A stretch of DNA of 38,248 nucleotides, taken from positions 1 to 38,248 of the forward strand of contig JAIPJR010000016.1 of assembly GCA_021734045.1 (NCBI GenBank). Reading direction: 5' to 3'. Made by a program: the position numbers and the translations under genes. The notes under the pieces were generated by a model that was not told the DNA's origin, searched no databases, and saw only the letters and a list, made by a program, of their open reading frames with translations. Positions within the stretch are counted from its first letter, which is position 1. Every line of letters starts with the position of its first letter. Below are positions 17,452 through 27,389 of the stretch, in pieces. Source of the stretch: Fidelibacterota bacterium (GTDB lineage Bacteria > Fidelibacterota > UBA8477).

Positions 17452-18842
17452 TATTTCCCTTTTATCATTAAATACATGGGATCCCAGGGCGGTAACGTTA
17501 CCGGCTGGCCAGTCAATGCCGTTTTCATTTCCCGCGTGATAAATTTTTCATGGACGATCGAACCGTATAGGTATTGATCGAACCAGGCATCCGTCATGGT
17601 CCAGTAGCCGTCACGCCCTCGCTCCGTTCCCCAGGAATTTTCCACCAACCATTGACGAGGCTTGCCATTCACTACATCCACCCCAACAAAAACCATGGCG
17701 TGAGTAGGAATCGATTCACGGAATAACAACTGCTCCGACCGGGTAAGGGAGATATCCACACCCAGGAGCGCCTCAAAATCATAAATCCCCATTACCATGG
17801 CACCATCATCACCCAGATGCTGCTGTCCCACATCACAGCCAAACCATACCGGTTGGTCATTTAGAACCGACTGCAGGGTGGCCTGTTTTAAATCCGCCAT
17901 GGGAACATTGAGCACGAACATGTCCGGCTTTTCGAACAAGTCCCGGTCTAGACTGATTTCATAGGTCTGAAAATATTCCTGCAGTGGATTGGTGAGCAGG
18001 TAAACATACTCATCAAGATTAGCCTCCACCGCCTGGCGGGCGAATTCCACGGGCGTGTAGGTTTTGGGCTTGCTGATGTCTCCATCCTTATCCTCATACT
18101 GCCACGTGAATGACTGAGGCGGTTCTCCCAGTGTCAATACCAGCACGCGGTAAATATCTTGTAAAGCGGCCTCCCGAATCTGATGCGCGTCCTCAATGGA
18201 CATGCCGGTTTTATTCCCATTCATAATGCCCGCGGCGGCTTTGCGAAGGCGCTTGGACAATACATCATTCAAATCTCCCGTGTGAGAACTGGCGTAAGTC
18301 TCAGGCATGGCGTACATGGGCACCAAACCATACTTCTCCACCAAATCAACCACCATGTTCCATTGTCCGCCATCACCAATGGGATGCTGCAAGAGCCAGG
18401 TTAATTCACGGTCATTGGGATTCCGGCTGCGCCAGTCAATTACCTGATTCAGAAACAGATTTGCCTTTTCCATTTTGTCGTAGAAGAACAGAAAATTTTG
18501 TGAAAATTCAAATTCAGCCAGGTCGAATTCCTCGATCATGCGGGGACGTAAAATATTAAGTCCGGCAAAAAGCCAGCAGCGCCCGCTGCTTTTTTGATTG
18601 GTAATACCCGTCACCTCAATCTTGTGTGAAAAGAACTGATTTTGGGCGATGCGTGTCTCCCGGTCAATCGCCAATTCTTTCATCCCGTGATCAGCCAAAG
18701 CATTCCCGGTTGCCTTAATGACTGTGGGATCGCCCAATCCGGTATTGAACCGGGCAAAATCATTGGATGTGAGAGCGCCTTGCTGACCCCCGGCCAGGCT
18801 GAAAAGTCCTGTTGCCAGGATCAAAAGCATTACACGTTGCAT
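17451..18842 (-). CDS. Peptidase C1B (bleomycin hydrolase/aminopeptidase C-like), secreted
   Basis: NQKSSGRCWLFAGLN (catalytic Cys), HAMVFVGVD (His), VENSWGTERGRDGYW (Asn); preceded by signal peptide MQRVMLLILATGLFSLAGGQ. Confidence 0.88.
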   Translation of the reverse strand: MQRVMLLILATGLFSLAGGQQGALTSNDFARFNTGLGDPTVIKATGNALADHGMKELAIDRETRIAQNQFFSHKIEVTGITNQKSSGRCWLFAGLNILRPRMIEEFDLAEFEFSQNFLFFYDKMEKANLFLNQVIDWRSRNPNDRELTWLLQHPIGDGGQWNMVVDLVEKYGLVPMYAMPETYASSHTGDLNDVLSKRLRKAAAGIMNGNKTGMSIEDAHQIREAALQDIYRVLVLTLGEPPQSFTWQYEDKDGDISKPKTYTPVEFARQAVEANLDEYVYLLTNPLQEYFQTYEISLDRDLFEKPDMFVLNVPMADLKQATLQSVLNDQPVWFGCDVGQQHLGDDGAMVMGIYDFEALLGVDISLTRSEQLLFRESIPTHAMVFVGVDVVNGKPRQWLVENSWGTERGRDGYWTMTDAWFDQYLYGSIVHEKFITREMKTALTGQPVTLPPWDPMYLMIKGK

Positions 18843-19118
18843 ATCAATCCTCCTGAGTGAAATGCAGTTCTGCAAATTGACTGCCAGATTCTATGGAAGG
18901 ACCACAGATTATTTATTTGCAATGGGCCTAAGGGTGTTGTGTAGCTTATAGAGGCGTGTGAAATATTTCAGGCCACGCTAAAATTTAGGACCCGCTTTTG
19001 AGAATTGGGAAATGCGCTTTGGATTTTGTTTCAGCTTTGGTGCTTGTGAATCGTGATTTTGCCGATGAGTGCTTCTCCGGCTACTTGCAGAGCCGTCACG
19101 TACATCGATTTGTGAAAA

Positions 19119-19676
19119 TTACAGCTGCCCCACCAGTCGCAGTGTGGATTCCAGCAGGAAATAAAATACGATAGCCCAGGCCGCACCATGCAGCCAGCCC
19201 GCGATCACATCCAGTAAGTAATGCGCACCACAGTACATGCGTGAGTACCCAACCAAAAGGGTCAGGGGAATAAACACCCACAGCAAAGCAGGAAAGTACA
19301 AACCCACTGCGGTACAGACTGCGGCGGTGTTGGTGGCGTGATTAGACGGGAATGATTTCTTTCCCGAATTCATGATCCCCAAGGGCTGAATTTCTGTGAT
19401 TGTTTTAGCGGGTCGTCGGCGGTCGGTGGCGGGCTTGATAAGCCTGGAATTAATGCCGTCTGACAGCCCGCCCGCCGCAGCACCGATCACCATGGCGGCA
19501 AGCCCTGTCCGCCAATCGGAATAGATGAGAATTCCAAAGAACAATACCACAGCCCAAATCCATTGATAGGGATTGGAAATAGCAATCATCAACGGGTCCA
19601 GCCAAGCCCGGCGTCCCGGTCCTGCAACCCAATAAGCCCATTTTTCTTCAAGCGGATGAATGGGGATTTTCAGCAT
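19119..19676 (-). CDS. PAP2 superfamily phosphatase
   Basis: KPATDRRRP, KKSFPSNHATNTAAV and YSRMYCGAHYLLDVIAGW match the three PAP2 motifs. Confidence 0.9.
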   Translation of the reverse strand: MLKIPIHPLEEKWAYWVAGPGRRAWLDPLMIAISNPYQWIWAVVLFFGILIYSDWRTGLAAMVIGAAAGGLSDGINSRLIKPATDRRRPAKTITEIQPLGIMNSGKKSFPSNHATNTAAVCTAVGLYFPALLWVFIPLTLLVGYSRMYCGAHYLLDVIAGWLHGAAWAIVFYFLLESTLRLVGQL

Positions 19677-19818
19677 GCTGGAAAAATTGAAAAACCGGCG
19701 CCAAATTCCTAATTAAACTTCTCCCAAAACCAATGAATCCTTATGGATGGAATCCGTGCTTCCGGTATTATCTTTGCCCCCTGAAAAGCGGATTGATATG
19801 TAAATAGAAGGAGAAATT

Positions 19819-21333
19819 ATGTCAGCTTTGGAAAATGTTTTAAATGAATTAAAGAAAATTAGCTATTTGAGAGGTGCAGAAGCCCTGCTCAGTTGGGACC
19901 AGGAAACCTACATGCCGGAAGGCGCTGGAGATGCCCGCTCCAATCAAATCGCCCATATTTCCACGCTGCTGCATAATACACTGGTGGGTGAAACCATGTC
20001 CAAAAATCTGGGCGAACTGGTGGATTTGGGATCTGGAAAAATCCGGGATGAATCCCTGCCTGCTCGTGAACAGCGCCGGTTGAAGGAAATTTGGCGGGAT
20101 TATCATCACGCCGCTGCACTGCCCTCAGAATTTGTGGAAGAGGTTTCCAAGCACGCCTCCAGAAGTCAGCAATTGTGGGTAAAAGCCCGCCAGGCTAACG
20201 ATTTCTCCATGTTCCAACCCTCGCTGGAGAAGACGGTCGAATACAAACACCGGGAGATTGAATACCTGGGGAAATTGGACACACCTTATGACACGCTGTT
20301 GGATGAGTTCGAACCGCATATGACCTCGGCGAAGGTGACAGAACTGTTTTCCGAAATTCGCAGCCGTCTGGTACCCTTGATTCAGGATATTACGGCGGTG
20401 AAGGATCGTGTGGATAATTCGATTTTGAAAAAAGATTACCCCATCGAGCAGCAGTGGGACTTTGGAATGAGCATGCTGAAGGCCATGGGATTTGATATGG
20501 TGTATGGACGCCAGGATAAATCCGCTCATCCCTTTACCACCTCCACCCATCCCACCGATGTGCGGGTAACGACCCGACTCATGGCCAATGACCTGAAGTC
20601 AGCCCTATTGAGCACACTCCATGAGGGCGGGCATGGTTTGTATGAACAGGGGTTACCGGGGGAGGAGGCTGACAATCCGTTTGGTGAGGCCATTTCCCTG
20701 GGCATCCATGAAAGTCAGTCCCGATTGTGGGAAAATCTGGTGGGCTTAAGCCGTCCGTTCTGGGCATTCGCCTATCCCAAATTGCAGGAATATTTTCCGG
20801 AGTCCCTGACGAATGTGCCGGAGGATGATTTTTACAAGGCGATGAACAAGGTGGAGCCCAGTCTGATCCGGGTGGAAGCCGACGAGGCTACTTATAACCT
20901 CCATATCATGGTGCGCTATGAAATTGAGAAACTGCTGATTAATGAAAATTACCCCGTGGCGAAACTCCCGGAATTGTGGAATGACAAGATGGAGGAATAT
21001 CTGGGAATTCGACCCGATAAAGATGCTAACGGTGTGCTGCAGGATGTCCACTGGTCTTTTGGTGCCATTGGCTATTTTCCCACCTACACGCTGGGGAATC
21101 TGTATAGCGCAATGTGGTTTAATCAGGCTCAGCAGGAAATCCGGGATTTGAATGGTAAAATGGCCCAGGGTGACCTTCTGCCGCTGCGGGATTGGCTGCG
21201 GGAGAAAATTCATCGCCATGGTCGCAGCAAGACAGCAGATGAGCTGGTGCGGGAGATTACTGGAGAGGAGCTGTCAGCCAAACCGTTCCTGGATTACCTG
21301 GAAAAGAAATACCAGGGTATTTACGGGTTATAA
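19819..21333 (+). CDS. Carboxypeptidase M32 (thermostable carboxypeptidase Taq family)
   Basis: LSWDQETYMPEGAGDARSNQIA, HPTDVRVTTR, LHEGGHGLYEQG (HEXXH), GIHESQSRLWEN. Confidence 0.95.
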   Translation: MSALENVLNELKKISYLRGAEALLSWDQETYMPEGAGDARSNQIAHISTLLHNTLVGETMSKNLGELVDLGSGKIRDESLPAREQRRLKEIWRDYHHAAALPSEFVEEVSKHASRSQQLWVKARQANDFSMFQPSLEKTVEYKHREIEYLGKLDTPYDTLLDEFEPHMTSAKVTELFSEIRSRLVPLIQDITAVKDRVDNSILKKDYPIEQQWDFGMSMLKAMGFDMVYGRQDKSAHPFTTSTHPTDVRVTTRLMANDLKSALLSTLHEGGHGLYEQGLPGEEADNPFGEAISLGIHESQSRLWENLVGLSRPFWAFAYPKLQEYFPESLTNVPEDDFYKAMNKVEPSLIRVEADEATYNLHIMVRYEIEKLLINENYPVAKLPELWNDKMEEYLGIRPDKDANGVLQDVHWSFGAIGYFPTYTLGNLYSAMWFNQAQQEIRDLNGKMAQGDLLPLRDWLREKIHRHGRSKTADELVREITGEELSAKPFLDYLEKKYQGIYGL

Positions 21334-21426
21334 TATAGAAAAATAGTGAAAAAAATAGATGCCTGAGCCTGACGAAGAGCAATTTTTCTCACGCTGACAG
21401 GGAAAAGACTGGAGAGATAAAAAACC

Positions 21427-22173
21427 ATGTACAAAGTCGTTTTATTACGCCACGGCGAAAGTGTGTGGAACAAAGAAAACCGCTTCACCGGCTGGACAGA
21501 TGTGGATTTATCTAAAAAGGGAATTGACGAGGCTCATGCAGCTGGCGCGGTGTTAAAGCAAGAGGGATTTACATTTGATCTGGCCTTCACATCGGTGCTG
21601 AAGCGCGCCATCCGCACACTGTGGATCACGCTGGACGATATGGATTTGATGTGGATTCCGGTTCATCGGAACTGGCGGTTGAACGAGCGGCATTACGGCG
21701 CTCTGCAGGGGTTAAACAAAGCCGAAACAGCAAAAAAGTTCGGTGATGACCAGGTCCTGGTCTGGCGCCGGTCGTATGATACACCACCACCGGTGCTGGA
21801 AAAAACCGACGAACGCTGGCCGGGTCATGATCGCCGTTACGCGGACTTACCAGAATCCGATCTGCCGCTTACCGAATGCCTGAAGGATACGGTCAACCGC
21901 TTCCTGCCGTATTGGCTTCAGGAAATCGCACCGGTTATCAAATCGGGTAAACGGGTCATTATCGCGGCACATGGAAATTCACTGCGTGCGCTGGTAAAAT
22001 ACCTGGATGATGTTTCTGACGAAGCGATTGTGAAGCTAAATATTCCCACGGGAATGCCGCTGGTTTATGAGTTGGATGAAAAGCTGAAGCCCGTTAAATC
22101 ATATTACCTGGGTGACGAGGAAAAGGTCAAGGCAGCCATGCAGGCAGTGGCAAATCAGGGTAAGGCGAAATAG
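21427..22173 (+). CDS. gpmA: 2,3-bisphosphoglycerate-dependent phosphoglycerate mutase
   Basis: [62 protein letters not shown]. Confidence 0.96.
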   Translation: MYKVVLLRHGESVWNKENRFTGWTDVDLSKKGIDEAHAAGAVLKQEGFTFDLAFTSVLKRAIRTLWITLDDMDLMWIPVHRNWRLNERHYGALQGLNKAETAKKFGDDQVLVWRRSYDTPPPVLEKTDERWPGHDRRYADLPESDLPLTECLKDTVNRFLPYWLQEIAPVIKSGKRVIIAAHGNSLRALVKYLDDVSDEAIVKLNIPTGMPLVYELDEKLKPVKSYYLGDEEKVKAAMQAVANQGKAK

Positions 22174-22278
22174 TACTCCGGATAAATTTCATTTAGTTTC
22201 GAATGCATTCCCAACATTGGCGTGGGGATTGAATTTTCATCTTTCGTTGCTACTGTCTCATCCCTCACATGACCCAGC

Positions 22279-23493
22279 TTATGCCAACTGTCCCGCGACA
22301 AAACCCGTTGTCCAGGCCGCTTGGAAATTAAATCCACCGGTAATCCCGTCAATATCCAGAACTTCCCCGGCGAAATAGAGATTGGGGCAAACCTTACTTT
22401 CCAAAGTCTGTGTATTCACGCTCCCCAGGCTCACACCACCACAGGTGACAAATTCCTCTTTAAATGTGGTCTTTCCACTCATGGTGTACCGGTCCGCAGT
22501 GAGAACCTGCAGAAGCTGATTCAGATTCCTCCGACTCAATTCGCGCCAGCGTGTTCCTAAAATTAACCCACAGCGTTCCAGGAGAAAATGCCACAACCGT
22601 TCCGGCATTTCAAAGGGCCTGACCCGTGACAATTGTCGTTGACCCCATGTGGCGATTGTTTCTTGGAAGCGCGCCAAAACCACATTTTCATTTGTCAGGT
22701 TTATCCAGTTCACCCGTACCGTACAGTCGTAGTTGAGCTCAGCCAGCTTGCGCGAGGCCAGCGCAGATAATTGTAAAATTGCCGGACCACTAAAACCCCA
22801 GTGGGTGATGAGCAGTGGTCCTGTGGCGTGGTATTTTGTCCCGTCAATACTCACCCGGGCGGTTTTCATGCCCAGTCCCGGTAGACGGGTAATGTGGTCC
22901 CGGGGCAGATTAAAGGTGAACAGGGACGGCACCGGTTCCACAATGTCATGCCCCAGTCGTTCAAGCCACACCAAACCACTAGGTTTCGGAGAACCTCCGG
23001 TTGCCACGATAACCTTATTGAATGTTCGCGAAACCGGTTTCCGGCCTGAAAAACACAACCCCAGACCCTCAGCAGTCATCCGAATTTCTGAAATGCCACT
23101 GTTCAATACGAGGTCGATTCCCAGCCGCTCAGCCTCTTTTAAAAAACAATCCACAATGCTCCGGGATGTCCGGGATTTTGGGAACACACGGTTATCAGGA
23201 TCAACCACCAGCGGTACACCGCGCTGCTGAAACCACGCCATGGCATCCTGGTTATCAAAACGATGAAAGAGTCGTTTCAGTGCATTCCCACCCCGTGGAT
23301 AAGCGGCGATTAATTGCGTACGGGAGGGCGTTCCATTGGTCACATTGCAGCGCCCGCCACCGGAAATTCTCACCTTGGCCAAGACCTGGCCGGATTTTTC
23401 AAAAATGGTTACAACAGACCGGGGAAATGTCTCTTTTGCTGTAATGGCTGCGAAGTATCCCGCTGCGCCACCACCAATGACCGCGATATTCAA
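22279..23493 (-). CDS. NAD(P)/FAD-dependent oxidoreductase, HI0933/BaiN family
   Basis: IAVIGGGAAGYFAAITA, KVRISGGGRCNVTN, FVTCGGVSLGSVNTQTLESKVCPNLYFAGEVLDIDGITGGFNFQAAWTTGFVAG. Confidence 0.93.
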   Translation of the reverse strand: MNIAVIGGGAAGYFAAITAKETFPRSVVTIFEKSGQVLAKVRISGGGRCNVTNGTPSRTQLIAAYPRGGNALKRLFHRFDNQDAMAWFQQRGVPLVVDPDNRVFPKSRTSRSIVDCFLKEAERLGIDLVLNSGISEIRMTAEGLGLCFSGRKPVSRTFNKVIVATGGSPKPSGLVWLERLGHDIVEPVPSLFTFNLPRDHITRLPGLGMKTARVSIDGTKYHATGPLLITHWGFSGPAILQLSALASRKLAELNYDCTVRVNWINLTNENVVLARFQETIATWGQRQLSRVRPFEMPERLWHFLLERCGLILGTRWRELSRRNLNQLLQVLTADRYTMSGKTTFKEEFVTCGGVSLGSVNTQTLESKVCPNLYFAGEVLDIDGITGGFNFQAAWTTGFVAGQLA

Positions 23494-23608
23494 GAGTCGC
23501 TGCTTCTAATTTCATTCATACATCACGCTGCCTCCGTTCATACTCAAAACTAATCGATTCACGGATGGTTTCGTTCAGAAATTATACCGGCGGAGCTGAG
23601 AATCTTCC

Positions 23609-24010
23609 TCATTGCCAGATCGCCAGAATAATGCCGGCCATCGTTAGTCCCAAAAAATGATAACTGATGTTGATGAAATAGAGACGGATGCCCTTGTTGG
23701 CGAAAAATATCTCGTCGGCGCATGTGACCACCACAAATCCCAGCCAAATCCAGAATGCGGTTTCCAAACCACCCAGCCAGGTGTCAGCCTGAGTGTAATG
23801 AATAAAATGTGCCAGGATGTACACGCTCAATACCCTGGCCAGGAATGTGAATATCATCGCCTGGGTGGGATTTTTTTGATCCCGCGGTGATGAAGTCACC
23901 AATTGCTGCCAGATTTTTCCAAACAGGAGCAAATACCAGATGGCTCCCAGCAGAAAAGACCCTGCAGCAGCCACCAGTACGGCCCATAAGTGAATAGAAA
24001 TCACTTCCAT
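23609..24010 (-). CDS. DUF1761 family membrane protein
   Basis: 133 aa, four hydrophobic segments, LLGAIWYLLLFGKIWQQL and WLGFVVVTCADEIFFANKGIRLYFINISYHFLGLTMAGIIL. Confidence 0.7.
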   Translation of the reverse strand: MEVISIHLWAVLVAAAGSFLLGAIWYLLLFGKIWQQLVTSSPRDQKNPTQAMIFTFLARVLSVYILAHFIHYTQADTWLGGLETAFWIWLGFVVVTCADEIFFANKGIRLYFINISYHFLGLTMAGIILAIWQ

Positions 24011-24251
24011 AATACCTCCGGTTAAAATGCTGTCAAGTGTGGCTGAAATTAGGTAGAAAACGCGTTAATACCAATAAAAACAGACAGATGAAATATTAGT
24101 GAAAATGGTAGTGCGCGAGCAGGCGGTATTTGCCAGGGGGCGTTTCAAGTTATGGTTGGTAAATTTATGGCTAACGATCCGAATCAAAGTGCCGACTAAA
24201 ATTGGGGAGTAAATTGGTCTGGTTTGGGAAGGAGAAATCAGCCGGGAAAAC

Positions 24252-24277
24252 AAAACCCCTGTAAAAACAGGGGCTTT
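24252..24277 (-). terminator. Rho-independent terminator for the DUF3501 gene
   Basis: CCCCTGT/ACAGGGG stem with a 4-nt loop; T-rich tract (TTTTG) on the minus-strand 3' side. Confidence 0.65.
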
Positions 24278-24326
24278 GGTAGATTTCGCGAGAAAATGTG
24301 GATAAGTTGTTAAAAACCTGAATAGG

Positions 24327-24881
24327 TCATGATTTCAAATCCTCTGCCAGGGCGGTTTGAACATCGCCGGATAATTCACTTTCCAATGTCAAATCCGGGT
24401 GATCCGACCCTAAAGCTACCGGGACCTTACCCTGCGTGTCGAATTTTAGGTATTGCACCGAAGAGAGACGGTCCTGACCTAACTGGCGCGGATCGAATTT
24501 AGCATAAGCTTTGGAGCCATCCTTCAATTTGGCATATAAATGCTCAGGGAGTTTTACCCACTGCCGTAATTTCACATCACGCTCCCCTTTGTCATCAATC
24601 TCAATGAGCAGCGTACATCCCAATTCGCCGTCACCACCCAAAATCTCATTGTAGGTATCAATCTCGTGCTGGATATCCTCTTCCCGTACCAACTTCTCAA
24701 TCCGCATCATTTCTTGAATTTGATAGCACATGGTGTCGCGATTTTCAAACAGGAAGGTGAGGTCATCTCCCAGATGAACCCGGCGACGGTCTTTAGCCGC
24801 GAGAACGTCCGGACGAATCTCCTCCCGTTTTTCGGTGTAGGTCATATAATCCAGAATTTCACTTCGTTCGATGGGTTTCAT
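24327..24881 (-). CDS. DUF3501 family protein
   Basis: MKPIERSEILDYMTYTEKREEIRPDVLAAKDRRRVHLGDDLTFLFENRDTMCYQIQEMMRIEKL is characteristic of DUF3501; located in a rubrerythrin/Fe-S oxidoreductase cluster. Confidence 0.82.
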   Translation of the reverse strand: MKPIERSEILDYMTYTEKREEIRPDVLAAKDRRRVHLGDDLTFLFENRDTMCYQIQEMMRIEKLVREEDIQHEIDTYNEILGGDGELGCTLLIEIDDKGERDVKLRQWVKLPEHLYAKLKDGSKAYAKFDPRQLGQDRLSSVQYLKFDTQGKVPVALGSDHPDLTLESELSGDVQTALAEDLKS

Positions 24882-25310
24882 TTATTTCCCTCTCTTTAAT
24901 TTTACTTTTTCTCTGTTTTCCGCCGCTCTAAACAACACCATTTGCTGGATTACATCGTAAGGAATTGGTTGATCCAGCGGAAATTGCACGGCTCCTTTTG
25001 AGCTTTTGTAAGCTGACAATTCTTTTTGAAACTGCTGGATGCCACTGGGGGCAGGATAAAAACCAATGTGCCTTTTGCATACCGCAAAATGAACCAAATT
25101 ACCATTCAGAAAGAAGGTGGGCATTTGATAACTCATCTTCTCTTCACCGTCAGGAGCGGCTTCCCGAATCGTTAACCGGATTTTTTCCAGAATTTCCTGA
25201 AGCTGAGACGGAAAAGCTGCGATATATCTATCAATGCTATCGGGTATTTGCGCATCAGGTTTCAAAGTGAACGCTCCGGTAATTTGAATCCACTTTGAAT
25301 AATTGAGCAA
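24882..25310 (-). CDS. DUF1801 domain protein (YdhG-like)
   Basis: IDRYIAAFPSQLQEILEKIRLTIREAAPDGEEKMSYQMPTFFLNGNLVHFAVCKRHIGFYP; TAAATG junction with the DUF3501 gene. Confidence 0.85.
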   Translation of the reverse strand: MLNYSKWIQITGAFTLKPDAQIPDSIDRYIAAFPSQLQEILEKIRLTIREAAPDGEEKMSYQMPTFFLNGNLVHFAVCKRHIGFYPAPSGIQQFQKELSAYKSSKGAVQFPLDQPIPYDVIQQMVLFRAAENREKVKLKRGK

Positions 25311-25319
25311 ATTGATGTG

Positions 25320-26681
25320 TTATGAGGATGGCTTCTCCTCCGGATCAATCATGGTTTCAAACCCATCCGCCCGATAGGCCCTGGCCAGAACGGACATGGG
25401 ATGCAGTGGTTTCTGACCAGCATGCTGCTCAAACTGAATGGCTGCCAGCGGGCAGTCGGTGGACCAGAGTTCAGCATCGGCGCCTTGAACCCCATCGAAG
25501 GCCTTTTTCCCCAGCCGTTTCGCCGGATCAAAGCCCTCTACTTTCATGGCATAAGTACCATTGTGACCACAGCATTCCATGGTGGTACTGATTTTTACAT
25601 GGGGAATTTTACGCATGAGATCCCGGCCTTTAAAACCCACGGCCTGGGCACGCAAATGACAGGGCACGTGATAGGCGATTTTTTCGCCCGGGGTACTCTT
25701 GAAATCAGTTTTGAAGCGCTCCTGATCACGAATCGACCAGAGGAATTCAGATGGATCATTGATAGCTGCGGCCAGCTTTTCGGCACGCAGTTTGTCCTCT
25801 CCGGTTAGAAGTTCAGGATATTCGCGTCGCATCATCATTGCGCAGGTGGGATTAATGGCCAGGACTTTGGCACCTTTCTCCACATAGGGCAGCAAAATAT
25901 CGATATTTTTCAGAGCATTCTTCTTTAGCTGCTTGTAATCACCCTGCTCCCAGGCTGGCATACCACAGCACACCAGACCATTCACGCACGCTGTATTTAC
26001 GCCATTATGCTCTAATACTTCCAGGGTATCCACACCGATATCCGGCTCGTTGTTTTGAACGAAACAGGTTTGGAACAGGACTGCTTCCGCGCCGGGGTCG
26101 GGTTGAATTTTGCCGCTCTTTTCCGCCCATTTCTCAAATGTGGTCTGGGCAAAATTGGGCAGGAGTTTGTCCCGGTGAATGCCCACGGTTTTTTCCATAA
26201 AGAAACGGGAAATACTTACTTTGTTGGCGAGATTGGCTATGCCGAATGACATCCGTGCCAATTTGGCGGCTCCATCCGGATTTCCCAGCATACGGTCGCG
26301 CAGGGTTTTGCGTTTTTTGGTTGCTCGAACCGCGGTATAACGGTGAACCAGTTTGGGGAAATCGAGCTGGAATTCATGACCATCCCGTGGCGTGTAGGGA
26401 CATTGGACCTCGCATAATTTGCACTGAAAGCAGGCTTCCATGATGTGGTCGGTTTCGTCACTGGTAACCTGCCGGACATCGCCGTCATATTTTTTATCCA
26501 GCAGGTCAAAAAGGGAGGGGAATGCATCGCAGTATTTGAAACACATACGACAGCTGTGACAGATTTCGAATGCGCGCTCGACCTCTTGGCTCAGCAGGGC
26601 CGGATCCCAGTATTTTGCTTCCGTGGGATCGTAGCTTAAACCCTCGCTGGGCAAAAATGAGATGTTCTTCTTTTCATTCAT
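25320..26681 (-). CDS. Fe-S oxidoreductase, GlpC/HdrB-like (two 4Fe-4S motifs plus CCG domains)
   Basis: CHSCRMCFKYC and CFQCKLCEVQC, then CCGMPAWEQGDY and CCGHNGTYAMK. Confidence 0.88.
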   Translation of the reverse strand: MNEKKNISFLPSEGLSYDPTEAKYWDPALLSQEVERAFEICHSCRMCFKYCDAFPSLFDLLDKKYDGDVRQVTSDETDHIMEACFQCKLCEVQCPYTPRDGHEFQLDFPKLVHRYTAVRATKKRKTLRDRMLGNPDGAAKLARMSFGIANLANKVSISRFFMEKTVGIHRDKLLPNFAQTTFEKWAEKSGKIQPDPGAEAVLFQTCFVQNNEPDIGVDTLEVLEHNGVNTACVNGLVCCGMPAWEQGDYKQLKKNALKNIDILLPYVEKGAKVLAINPTCAMMMRREYPELLTGEDKLRAEKLAAAINDPSEFLWSIRDQERFKTDFKSTPGEKIAYHVPCHLRAQAVGFKGRDLMRKIPHVKISTTMECCGHNGTYAMKVEGFDPAKRLGKKAFDGVQGADAELWSTDCPLAAIQFEQHAGQKPLHPMSVLARAYRADGFETMIDPEEKPSS

Positions 26682-26771
26682 GTCGTTTCCCCTCATACGA
26701 ATGTGATTTAATCAGCTGCCGTCACCCTGGTTGCACTGCATGCAATTTGGATTAGGATGGAAAAATCAAAA

Positions 26772-26818
26772 AAACCGCCAGCTTGTGATGGTGTATCTGT
26801 ACCACAAACTGGCGGTTT
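26772..26818 (-). terminator. Rho-independent terminator after rubrerythrin
   Basis: AAACCGCCAG/CTGGCGGTTT and TTGTG/CACAA stem; T-rich tract on the minus-strand 3' side. Confidence 0.85.
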
Positions 26819-26836
26819 AAGTATTCATGATCAGAG

Positions 26837-27256
26837 TTAGCTGATCGTGTCTAACAGGCTCTGAAAACGGCCGGCATGGGATTTCTCAGCCTTAGCCAGT
26901 GTTTCAAACCAATCGGCAATTTCATTGAAACCTTCTTCGCGGGCAGTCTTGGCCATGCCCGGGTACATGTCGGTGTACTCGTGGGTTTCGCCAGCCACTG
27001 CGGATTTCAGATTGTCAATCGTATCACCAATGGGTAGATCGGTGGCCGGATCGCCGACGGCTTTCAGGTAATCCAGATGGCCGTGGGCGTGGCCGGTTTC
27101 ACCTTCAGCGGTCTCACGGAAATTGGATGCAATTTCCGAGTAACCTTCTACATCAGCGACTTTACCGAAGTATAGGTAGCGACGATTGGCCTGGCTCTCA
27201 CCTGCAAATGCTTCTTTCAGATTATCGTGGGTTTTGCTTCCTTTCAGGTCAGCCAT
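26837..27256 (-). CDS. Rubrerythrin-family diiron protein lacking the rubredoxin domain
   Basis: [39 protein letters not shown] and [13 protein letters not shown]; ends at 139 aa with no CxxC rubredoxin motif. Confidence 0.92.
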   Translation of the reverse strand: MADLKGSKTHDNLKEAFAGESQANRRYLYFGKVADVEGYSEIASNFRETAEGETGHAHGHLDYLKAVGDPATDLPIGDTIDNLKSAVAGETHEYTDMYPGMAKTAREEGFNEIADWFETLAKAEKSHAGRFQSLLDTIS

Positions 27257-27348
27257 TTTTTCCTCCTTGAGTTGTTTTTTACTCGTTTCAGCATACCCGC
27301 TTGCTACCGGGATGCCGTTTTTACTTATAAATTGTCAAGCGCGCGTAT

Positions 27349-27365
27349 TTTAGAATGATTCTAAA
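27349..27365. promoter_or_regulatory. Putative PerR/Fur-family operator
   Basis: Perfect palindrome TTTAGAAT-G-ATTCTAAA between the regulator ORF and rubrerythrin; core TTAGAATGATTCTAA is 7-1-7 as in Per boxes. Confidence 0.65.
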
Positions 27366-27389
27366 TAGAATGCAATGACAAATAACTGC

